NCBI GenBank assembly: GCA_022799755.1 | Contig: JAAWOU010000009.1 | Coordinates: forward strand, 1-59,656 | Source: Lachnospiraceae bacterium | Lineage (GTDB): Bacteria; Bacillota; Clostridia; Lachnospirales; Lachnospiraceae | DNA: 59,656 bases | Direction: 5' to 3' | In this document: positions 53,338 through 59,656 of the stretch, piece after piece | Numbering within the stretch: position 1 is the stretch's first letter | Layout: every line of letters starts with the position of its first letter | Program-made: the position numbers and the translations under genes | The notes under the pieces: model-generated | The model's database searches: none | Seen by the model: only the letters and a program-made list of their open reading frames with translations | Told to the model about the DNA's origin: nothing

Positions 53338-53394
53338 GGCCGATGCCGGCATGCAGCGAAAATAAGAGACGAAAAAAGAGAAAGGAATAGAAAG

Positions 53395-53550
53395 ATGACA
53401 AACGGGAAGATGAGCGAAAAAGAAAATATAAAAGAGATCAGAAAAAGAAACCTGAGGAGGGCGGCGGCTTTTGTGCTGATCGGGGCTTTCCTATACAGGC
53501 GTTTCCTGGTCAGGCGCAGGAGAAAAAGGGCGGCGGGACAGACCCCATGA
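53395..53550 (+). CDS. Small membrane protein, 51 residues, downstream of bceB
   Basis: ATG 53395 follows AAAGGA and the frame closes with TGA at 53550. The product has a charged N-terminus, one hydrophobic segment (AAAFVLIGAFLYRRFLV, about residues 23-39) and a very basic C-terminus (RRRRKRAAG). It sits 57 bases after BceB and before the shared terminator, so it is probably the last gene of the operon. I recognise no family. It could be a small regulator of the transporter or unrelated. Confidence 0.55.
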   Translation: MTNGKMSEKENIKEIRKRNLRRAAAFVLIGAFLYRRFLVRRRRKRAAGQTP

Positions 53551-53555
53551 GAAAA

Positions 53556-53577
53556 GGGAGAACCAATCGGTTCTCCC
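53556..53577. terminator. Bidirectional terminator between convergent operons
   Basis: GGGAGAACC (53556-53564) pairs with GGTTCTCCC (53569-53577) around AATC. On the minus strand TTTTC follows the stem directly; on the plus strand TGATTTAAC follows. Confidence 0.8.
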
Positions 53578-53581
53578 TGAT

Positions 53582-56263
53582 TTAACTTTCGCTCTGGGCT
53601 TCCAGCACGGCCCGGACGGTGTGTTCCAGCACGGTCATATCGATGGGCTTGGAGGCATGGGCGTTCATGCCGGCCTCCAGGGCGGCGCGGACATCCTCTG
53701 CGAAAGCATTGGCAGTCATGGCGATGATGGGAATTTTAAGGGCCATGGGATGGTTGGATTCCCGGATGGCGCCGGTGGCCTCGTAGCCGTTCATCACAGG
53801 CATCTGCACATCCATGAGAATCACCTGATACTGTCCCGGAACCGACTTCTCAAAGGCCTCCACCACCGCCTTTCCGTTGTCGCAGATCTCGCAGGTGGCG
53901 CCGGACATCTGAAGCAGCTCGCTCAAAATTTCCGCGTTGATTTCGTTGTCCTCCGCCACCAGCAGATGCATGCCGTGCAAGACGCTCTGTTCCCTGTGCT
54001 CCTGGGGAGAGGAGGTTTCCCCTTTCCGGCCCAAAAGGCTGTCTATCCTCTGCCGGAAGCCTGTGAGGAAGAAAGGCTTGGAGAGAAAGGCGTCTATGCC
54101 GGCTGCCCTGGCCGCCTCCTCGATTTCCGGCCAGTCATAGCCGGTGAGGACCAGAATGGGCATGTCCTCGGGCATCCGGCTGCGGATGCGCCTGGCGGTT
54201 TCCAGCCCGTCCATCCCGGGCATCTTCCAATCCAGCAGGACCGCGTGGTAGGGATGTCCCTCCTGGCCGGAGCGGACCGCCATGTCCACGGCAGTCTGTC
54301 CGTCCAGAGCATAGTCCACGGCGACCCCGGTGCCCTCCATGGCCGTCCGGATGTTGAGACAGACGATCTCCTCGTCGTCCACTGACAGGATTCTGCCGAT
54401 GCCGTGATTCTTCCAGAAGTCAGGATCCGCATCCTCTTGCCCTGCCTGCAGTTCCAGCTCCACTGTAAAAGTGGTTCCTTTTCCCTTTTGACTCTCCAGA
54501 GAGATGGTTCCGCCCATGAGATCCAGCAGATTTTTGGTGATGGCCATGCCTAGGCCTGTACCCTGGATTTTGCTGGTGACGCTGTCCTCCTCCCTGGTGA
54601 AAGCGTGGAAGATTTTCTGCTGGTATTCCTGGCTCATGCCGTAGCCGTTGTCCGCCACCACGAACCGGAACCGGAGGAGCTGTCCGGTGAGAGAGGGCAG
54701 CTCCTGGACGGTCAATGTCACATGGCCGCCGTCGGGAGTGTACTTGACTGCGTTGGACAGGAGGTTCAGCAGAATCTGATTCAGCCGCAGTTTATCCATC
54801 CGCACCTGCTCGTGCCGCAGATCTCTGCTGTAGATTTCAAACGTATGGCCCTTTGCTTTCATCTGGGGCCGTATGATGGAGTCGAGGTTTTCGATCAGCT
54901 CCACGATACTTTCATCCGACAGGTTCAGGGCGGTCTTGCCGGCCTCGATTTTGCTGATGTCGAGAATATCGTTGATCAGCCCCAGCAGATGCTGGCTGGA
55001 GGCGGTAATCTTTCTGGTGTATTCCATCACTTTTTCCGGATTGTTCACATCCCTGGCCAAAAGGGCCGCGAAGCCTACGATGGCGTTCATGGGAGTGCGG
55101 ATGTCGTGGCTCATATTGGAGAGGAAAGAGCTCTTGGCCCGGTTTGCCTCCTCCGCCATCCGGAAAGCCTGTTCCGCGCTCTCCTTGGCCTGTGCAAGCA
55201 GGGCGTTGGATTCCGCAAGCTGTCCGTTTACGGCTTCCAGCCGGCGCAGGCTTTCCTGCTCCTGTTTGAACAGTTTGGCGCTGTTGCGCTGCCTGGTGAT
55301 GGAGATGACGATCAGAATCAGCATGGCAACTAAAATCACGGCCAGAATCAGGAGCATTCGGATTACGGCCCCCACCATTTCCACCGTGTCGGAGGCGACG
55401 TAATCTGCAGGAATCAGAAAGAGAACCAGCATGTCGTATTGCTTCACGGATGCAAGGCAATAATAGTACTGTGTGCCGTTGTAGGTGAAATTCGCGCTGA
55501 CGGTATCCGCGTCCCCCAGGGCGGCCCGGATGTCGGTGTAGCGCTGCCCCTCCATTTCCTGCAGCACCTTGAGCACATTGTAGGCCTGGATGGTACTGCC
55601 CCGGGAGATATCGTCATGAAGTCTCGTGCCGTCGCTTTTCAGTACATAGGTCTCGTTCTGGCTGCCGTAGGCGGCGTTTTGGTAGTATTCGGTCAGCGTG
55701 TGCATATCCTTTAACAGCACCGCGTGGGAGAAGCTCTCCCGGGAGGATTGCGGTGAAAGCGGCCGGGGCAGCTCCTGCACAAAGGCCCAGTAATTGCCGT
55801 CCCCGGTAATGCTTTCGGCTATAAAGGTACAGCGCTCCTCCCCGCCGGCGATCATGTTGATGCCGTGCCAGACGCCATGCTTTCCGTCTGCGTCATAGTA
55901 ATTTCCGTGGCTGTCCAGGAGCATCAGCGAGGAGCTGTAATTCTCCATTTCCAAAAGCGCCTCCGTCTGACGGATGCCGGCAGTCAGATCCTGCGCGGTG
56001 CCGTATTCCTCCCGCTCCAACAGATTTACCGCGGCGGCCAGATAATTCCAGTGGGAGTCCAGAGAGCTGTCCAGATTGGCCTGTACCTGGGACGTGATCT
56101 CATTGAGCTGTGTGGTGCGTTCCTCAAAAATTCGATTCTGAAGATATCTGTTAAAATACATGCCTCCCACTACCAGAAAAAAGAGCATGCACACTGCCAG
56201 GACCGGAAAGATAACGCTGTGTATTTTTTCGTTTGCTTTCAAAGGAACATATCTTCTCTTCAT
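53582..56263 (-). CDS. Hybrid sensor histidine kinase with two receiver domains
   Basis: The 893-residue protein has helices at about 17-36 and 297-322 enclosing a 260-residue extracellular sensor (Cache-like by size and position). A coiled-coil linker follows, then the HisKA box with His386 (SNMSHDIRTPMNAIVGF). The ATPase domain has LNLLSNAVKYT, VVADNGYGM and GTGLGMAITKNLL. Two receivers come next: 624-745 (SVDDEE, Asp678 in LLDWKMPGMDG) and 765-888 (AEDNEIN, Asp818 in LMDVQMPVMNG). There is no HPt or DNA-binding domain, so signalling must continue through another protein. It follows the SBP gene by 52 bases, which suggests that SBP is its ligand-binding partner. Confidence 0.93.
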   Translation of the reverse strand: MKRRYVPLKANEKIHSVIFPVLAVCMLFFLVVGGMYFNRYLQNRIFEERTTQLNEITSQVQANLDSSLDSHWNYLAAAVNLLEREEYGTAQDLTAGIRQTEALLEMENYSSSLMLLDSHGNYYDADGKHGVWHGINMIAGGEERCTFIAESITGDGNYWAFVQELPRPLSPQSSRESFSHAVLLKDMHTLTEYYQNAAYGSQNETYVLKSDGTRLHDDISRGSTIQAYNVLKVLQEMEGQRYTDIRAALGDADTVSANFTYNGTQYYYCLASVKQYDMLVLFLIPADYVASDTVEMVGAVIRMLLILAVILVAMLILIVISITRQRNSAKLFKQEQESLRRLEAVNGQLAESNALLAQAKESAEQAFRMAEEANRAKSSFLSNMSHDIRTPMNAIVGFAALLARDVNNPEKVMEYTRKITASSQHLLGLINDILDISKIEAGKTALNLSDESIVELIENLDSIIRPQMKAKGHTFEIYSRDLRHEQVRMDKLRLNQILLNLLSNAVKYTPDGGHVTLTVQELPSLTGQLLRFRFVVADNGYGMSQEYQQKIFHAFTREEDSVTSKIQGTGLGMAITKNLLDLMGGTISLESQKGKGTTFTVELELQAGQEDADPDFWKNHGIGRILSVDDEEIVCLNIRTAMEGTGVAVDYALDGQTAVDMAVRSGQEGHPYHAVLLDWKMPGMDGLETARRIRSRMPEDMPILVLTGYDWPEIEEAARAAGIDAFLSKPFFLTGFRQRIDSLLGRKGETSSPQEHREQSVLHGMHLLVAEDNEINAEILSELLQMSGATCEICDNGKAVVEAFEKSVPGQYQVILMDVQMPVMNGYEATGAIRESNHPMALKIPIIAMTANAFAEDVRAALEAGMNAHASKPIDMTVLEHTVRAVLEAQSES

Positions 56264-56315
56264 GGATTTTGCCGTTTGCTATGTTATTCTCCTATATTAT
56301 ATTTCCGGACTTGGT

Positions 56316-58097
56316 TCATTGCTCCCAGGGGTTTCCGTCCGGGGACACGCTGCGCTGCTCCTGAAGCCACGTCCGCAGGAAAGTGCGCAGGGAACCCTGG
56401 ATAATTTCGGCAGAATAGGCGTCCGCAGTCTCCTGGGTATATCCTTTCTGCAGGAAAGCTATTTTGTAGACGGCGTCGTCTTCCAACTTTCCGCCGCCTT
56501 TGACCACCAACAGATAGGGGAAAGGATTGCGGTCTCCCTCAGGGTCGAAGCCTGCTTCTGCCAGCGCCTTTGCCTGGGCGCCGGTCATAGTCATCACCGC
56601 GTATTCTCCGCTGTTGGAGGGCGTGATGGCGGCTACCGTATCCGCGCTGACCTTTCCTGCGTAGAGCTTTCCGGTGACGCAGCTTTTGGACTCAACGCCG
56701 TCATGGAATTCTCCCAGGGGGACCATCACCGCGTCCGTGTCTGCGGCGGTGCCCAGGGCTTTCCCTATGAGCTCCGCGGTCTGCTCCAGGGTGAAGTCCC
56801 CAGTGCTCTCACAAAAATACAGCTGATCGGAACTGTCCAGCCATGCCTGGCAGAGTTCGTCCATGCGGGCAATGGATTTAGGGCCGTCCATCTGGTTCTC
56901 GCCCCGGAACCACTCCTTGAAAGCCTGCCCGATATCGGCCAGGATGCTTTCCCAGCGGGCATAAGTCATCTTGAAAGCTCTGCCCTCCCCGAGCGCCTGT
57001 CTGGCATCATAGATCAGGGCATCCTCCGGCAGCGGGACATTGTCCAGCACGCTCATGACACAGGGTGTGCTCTCATCGATGAACGCGTTCTGCCCTTCCG
57101 GAGAGTAGAGCAGGGACAGAAGCTTTACGGCATCCTCCAGCTTCTTTTCGTTTCCGGGCTCGGTGAGCCTTTTGCTGATACCGATGTAGCAGGTGGGAGA
57201 ATACATGTAAATATTCTTGCTGCCGTCCTCGCTGAGAAAAGGCATCATGCCCAGCTTGTCGCCGGTCTCCGGAAGTTCGGTGATGTTCACAGCCAGGACC
57301 GTGGTACAGAATACGGCTTTTCGGTTGCCCAGATAATCCAGAAGTATGGTGGGGTCATTCCGGTCCTGGGGATCCGTATGGAACATGCCGATATCGATAT
57401 AGCGCTGCACATAATCCATGGTATGCTCCCATCTGCCTTTGGCCGTGGCATTCCCGGAGAGAAACGCCTGCTCCCAGCCGATTCCCTCCGGCGTGGTGAG
57501 CCAGTCGGTCTTGGCCAGGTTGAATACGGCGGAGAAAGGATCTCCGGTGAGCATGGTCCCCGCCACGCCGGGAAGCAGTCCGGCCTCCTGTATCTGACCG
57601 CAGAGTGTCTCCAGCTCCTCAAAGCTGGCAGGCACCTGCCAGTGGTTTTCCTCCATCAGCGTCTTATTATAGAAGATACCGTACATGGAGTAGTCGGTGG
57701 GCAGCAGGTAAATGCCTCCGTCGATGGATACCTGATTCAGGACGGCGTTGGAGAGATCTCCGATAAAGGGATAGGCGGACAGATCCGCCAGGCGCTCCGT
57801 GACCAAGTCTTCATCGAGAATCTGGGTGGTGATGAAGATATCGGGGATGTCGTCAGCCTGCATCTGGATCCAGCTGTAACCGGTGGCATTGCTGCCCGTG
57901 TAGGAGATGAAGTCCAGTTCTATCTCCGGATAGGTTTGGTCCAGCAGCGTCCACAGCTTCTGAAATCTGCCATAGACGATTCCGGTGCTTACGGTTAAAG
58001 CGCCGCCGCTGTCAGCCGCGCCGTCTGCACAGGCGCAGAGAAAGAGGACGGCAGCGAGAAACGGGAGAAACAGGTGGCGTAGAGCTTTATACATCAT
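56316..58097 (-). CDS. Solute-binding lipoprotein fused to a 5'-nucleotidase C-terminal-like domain
   Basis: The 593-residue lipoprotein has the signal ending in LFLCAC. Residues about 30-430 form a family 1 SBP with ALTVSTGIVYGRFQKLW, IQMQADDIPDIFITT, YLLPTDYSMYGIFYNKTLM and VKLLSLLYSPEGQNAF. Residues 432-593 resemble the 5'-nucleotidase C-terminal domain: TAELIGKALGTAADTDAVMV, GKLYAGKVSADTVAAITPSN, MTMTGAQAKALAEAGF and a C-terminal TFLRTWL-type end. No metallophosphatase domain is present, so the tail is probably a binding rather than catalytic module. No permease genes adjoin; the next gene is a hybrid kinase. The fusion call is by motif and needs a profile search. Confidence 0.75.
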   Translation of the reverse strand: MMYKALRHLFLPFLAAVLFLCACADGAADSGGALTVSTGIVYGRFQKLWTLLDQTYPEIELDFISYTGSNATGYSWIQMQADDIPDIFITTQILDEDLVTERLADLSAYPFIGDLSNAVLNQVSIDGGIYLLPTDYSMYGIFYNKTLMEENHWQVPASFEELETLCGQIQEAGLLPGVAGTMLTGDPFSAVFNLAKTDWLTTPEGIGWEQAFLSGNATAKGRWEHTMDYVQRYIDIGMFHTDPQDRNDPTILLDYLGNRKAVFCTTVLAVNITELPETGDKLGMMPFLSEDGSKNIYMYSPTCYIGISKRLTEPGNEKKLEDAVKLLSLLYSPEGQNAFIDESTPCVMSVLDNVPLPEDALIYDARQALGEGRAFKMTYARWESILADIGQAFKEWFRGENQMDGPKSIARMDELCQAWLDSSDQLYFCESTGDFTLEQTAELIGKALGTAADTDAVMVPLGEFHDGVESKSCVTGKLYAGKVSADTVAAITPSNSGEYAVMTMTGAQAKALAEAGFDPEGDRNPFPYLLVVKGGGKLEDDAVYKIAFLQKGYTQETADAYSAEIIQGSLRTFLRTWLQEQRSVSPDGNPWEQ

Positions 58098-58132
58098 AGA
58101 GCATTGGTTCCTTTCTTGCTTTTACTCTTTCT

Positions 58133-58161
58133 ATTGTAGCATTTTCGGGAGATAAGAACAA
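58133..58161 (-). promoter_or_regulatory. Candidate promoter of the SBP-kinase operon
   Basis: On the minus strand TTGTTC (complement 58156-58161) and TACAAT (complement 58133-58138) are spaced by 17 bases. GCATTTT occurs three times in the region (58139, 58165, 58184), possibly as regulator sites. Confidence 0.6.
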
Positions 58162-58182
58162 GTCGCATTTTGAAGCCTCTCT

Positions 58183-58210
58183 TGCATTTTCGGCTGTTTT
58201 GTGGTATTTA
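58183..58210 (+). promoter_or_regulatory. Candidate promoter of the AlkD-like gene
   Basis: TTGCAT (58183-58188) and TATTTA (58205-58210) are spaced by 16 bases. It is divergent from the kinase operon promoter. Confidence 0.4.
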
Positions 58211-58293
58211 AATAGAGGAAAAAGGTGCGGATCGGCAAAAAGTGCAGGATGTGCCTGGGAAAGGGGCATACAAAATGCCGGGAGGAGACAGGT

Positions 58294-58983
58294 ATGGGAG
58301 ACATAGGGGAACAGATAAGGGCGCAGCTTTGGGAACTGCAGGACGAGGCGTACCGGGATTTTCATGCCAGGCTGATTCCAACGGTGGCTTTGGAGAAGAT
58401 CATCGGTGTGCGCACGCCCCAGGTGCGCCGTCTGGCGAAGAAGTGGGCGAAAGACCCGCAGATTGGGGAGTTCCTGGAGCGGCTTCCCCATGCGTATTAC
58501 GACGAGAACAATGTCCATGCCTTTATTGTGGAGCAGTTTAAGGACTATGGGGAATGTCTGGAACAGACAGAGCGATTCCTGCCCTTTATCGACAACTGGG
58601 CCACCTGCGACATGATGGCCCCCAAAGTGTTCGCCAGCCATACGGCGGAGCTTCTCAAGCCCGTGCGTCGCTGGATCGGGTCCCGGGAAACCTATACGGT
58701 CCGCTTTGGAGTGGGGATGCTGATGCGCTTTTATCTGGACGGGGCGTTTCGGCCGGAGTACCCGGAATGGGTGGCGGGAATCCGCTCGGAGGAGTACTAT
58801 ATCAATATGATGCGTGCATGGTATTTTGCCACAGCCCTGGCGAAGCAGTACGATGCGGTGGTTCCCTTTCTGGAGAGCAGACGCCTGGATGAGTGGACGC
58901 ATCGCAAGGCCATTCAGAAAGCCTGCGAGAGCAGAAGAATGACAGCGGAGCAGAAGCTGTACTTGAGGGGATTGAAAGTGTAA
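58294..58983 (+). CDS. AlkD-like DNA alkylation repair protein (HEAT-repeat)
   Basis: The 229-residue protein starts at ATG 58294 (GGGAGGAG upstream); the frame is open to 58225 without support. Motifs of the family are LIPTVALEKIIGVRTPQVRRL, YDENNVHAFIVEQF, FIDNWATCDMMAPKVF, YTVRFGVGMLMRFYL and YYINMMRAWYFATALAK. NWATCD carries the Trp and Asp typical of AlkD-type glycosylases, which remove bulky or cationic alkyl bases without base flipping. It is probably cytosolic and monocistronic. It is better matched to the broad DNA_alkylation family than to experimentally studied AlkD. Confidence 0.9.
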   Translation: MGDIGEQIRAQLWELQDEAYRDFHARLIPTVALEKIIGVRTPQVRRLAKKWAKDPQIGEFLERLPHAYYDENNVHAFIVEQFKDYGECLEQTERFLPFIDNWATCDMMAPKVFASHTAELLKPVRRWIGSRETYTVRFGVGMLMRFYLDGAFRPEYPEWVAGIRSEEYYINMMRAWYFATALAKQYDAVVPFLESRRLDEWTHRKAIQKACESRRMTAEQKLYLRGLKV

Positions 58984-59132
58984 AGCCATCTCCTGCGGGG
59001 AGTGACGCGTGTTCCGCGCCGGTTTTCTGCGGAATTTCAGTGTTTTCCGAAAACGGTCACAATGGGGTTTGGGCGTCAGGAAGCAGTATTTTAAATTTTA
59101 CGGGGAATTTTACAAGGAATATCGAAAATATG

Positions 59133-59161
59133 TTGACAACACATCTGCAAGTGGCTATAAT
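59133..59161 (+). promoter_or_regulatory. Perfect consensus promoter of rpsL (str operon)
   Basis: TTGACA (59133-59138), exactly 17 bases, then TATAAT (59156-59161). The first 150 bases of the 286-base gap after the AlkD-like gene hold only weak stems; the leader to 59269 contains no gene I can support. Confidence 0.92.
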
Positions 59162-59269
59162 GAGATAGCGTGCCTGCGGATGTGTTTTTTGTATAGCAAA
59201 AAGGGCAAAACGCTTTCCTGCGGGGCACAGCAGACGATTCATACCAATTTCAGAAAGAGGTGAAACAGA

Positions 59270-59656
59270 ATGCCAACATTTAACCAGTTAGTAAGAAAGG
59301 GCCGCAAGACTTCCGCGAAAAAGTCTACGGCGCCGGCTCTGCAGAAAGGGTATAACTCTCTTCACAAGAAAGCCACGGACGCACCTGCTCCTCAGAAGCG
59401 CGGTGTGTGCACGGTAGTTAAGACACTGACCCCTAAGAAGCCCAACTCGGCTCTGAGAAAGGTGGCCAGGGTGCGCCTTTCCAACGGAATCGAGGTCACC
59501 AGCTATATTCCCGGTGAAGGACACAATCTGCAGGAGCACAGCGTTGTTCTGGTACGCGGCGGCAGGGTAAAGGACTTGCCCGGTACAAGATATCATATCA
59601 TCCGTGGTACCCTTGACACTGCAGGCGTTGCCAACAGGAAGCAGGCTCGCTCTAAG
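59270..59656 (+). CDS. rpsL: 30S ribosomal protein S12 (3' partial)
   Basis: The first 129 codons are present; the right window edge cuts the last few. The sequence [53 protein letters not shown] and [12 protein letters not shown] is unmistakable. The streptomycin-relevant Lys in TPKKPNS and the second site in GRVKDLPG are wild type in form. AGAGGTG lies 6 bases before ATG 59270. The downstream rpsG-fusA genes of the str operon are expected outside the window. Confidence 0.98.
   Translation, partial: MPTFNQLVRKGRKTSAKKSTAPALQKGYNSLHKKATDAPAPQKRGVCTVVKTLTPKKPNSALRKVARVRLSNGIEVTSYIPGEGHNLQEHSVVLVRGGRVKDLPGTRYHIIRGTLDTAGVANRKQARSK

Noticed and set aside
1..59656. Mobile element, prophage or integrated plasmid
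   Set aside because: No integrase, transposase, terminase, replication or conjugation gene was found; gene content looks chromosomal.

Overview
The window reads as chromosomal DNA of a GC-rich, gut-type Firmicute, most likely Lachnospiraceae/Clostridia. The basis is strong AGGAGG ribosome binding sites, frequent GTG/TTG starts, lipobox-type lipoproteins, a BceRSAB-type module, carbohydrate ABC importers without a local ATPase, and rpsL at the right edge. The taxonomic call is inference. I see no integrase, transposase, phage gene, tRNA, rRNA or CRISPR array.

Layout: (1) 1-1216, the end of a UPF1-like helicase with a DUF2726 nuclease-like tail. (2) 1.4-25.2 kb, a long co-directional carbohydrate locus. 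It contains a GH94 phosphorylase, a lipoprotein GH144-type glucanase, an ordinary solute-binding protein (SBP), a very large modular SBP, permease pair 1, an NHL-TPR-YIP1 membrane protein, a secreted DUF5696 protein, permease pair 2, a GH35 enzyme, a LacI regulator, a cytosolic GH144-type enzyme and a GH88 unsaturated glucuronyl hydrolase. (3) 25.4-36.6 kb, a maltodextrin/glycogen locus: divergent LacI regulator, MalE-, MalF- and MalG-like transporter, type I pullulanase, MalQ and a GH133-type debranching enzyme. (4) 36.8-43.3 kb, a HAD phosphatase, a Gfo/Idh/MocA oxidoreductase, TruA and a heterodimeric ABC exporter. (5) 43.4-48.7 kb, a membrane-anchored XRE regulator, a DUF1848 protein, an ankyrin protein and an amidohydrolase. 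(6) 48.7-53.6 kb, a BceRS two-component system, a BceAB ABC transporter and a 51-residue membrane peptide. (7) 53.6-58.1 kb on the minus strand, an SBP fused to a 5'-nucleotidase C-terminal-like domain, followed by a double-receiver hybrid histidine kinase. (8) an AlkD-like protein, then rpsL behind a perfect consensus promoter.

How the genes may work together: in region 2 the pairing of a GH94 protein of 1,2-beta-oligoglucan phosphorylase size with two GH144-type proteins and a GH35 suggests use of beta-1,2-glucan (sophoro-oligosaccharides or cyclic beta-1,2-glucan). In this model the lipoprotein GH144 cuts outside the cell, the SBPs and permeases import, and the cytosolic GH144, GH35 and GH94 finish degradation to glucose 1-phosphate. 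A LacI operator (GAAACGTTTC) lies just downstream of the first promoter. The least understood part is the block at 8190-19055. There, two permease pairs enclose an NHL/TPR/YIP1 membrane protein and a DUF5696 protein, next to a 974-residue SBP carrying two N-terminal beta-rich modules. This is the best candidate here for an undescribed system, possibly an accessory complex around a glycan importer. Region 3 imports maltodextrin and debranches and rearranges it. Both importers need an ATPase encoded elsewhere, as expected for MsmK-type shared ATPases.
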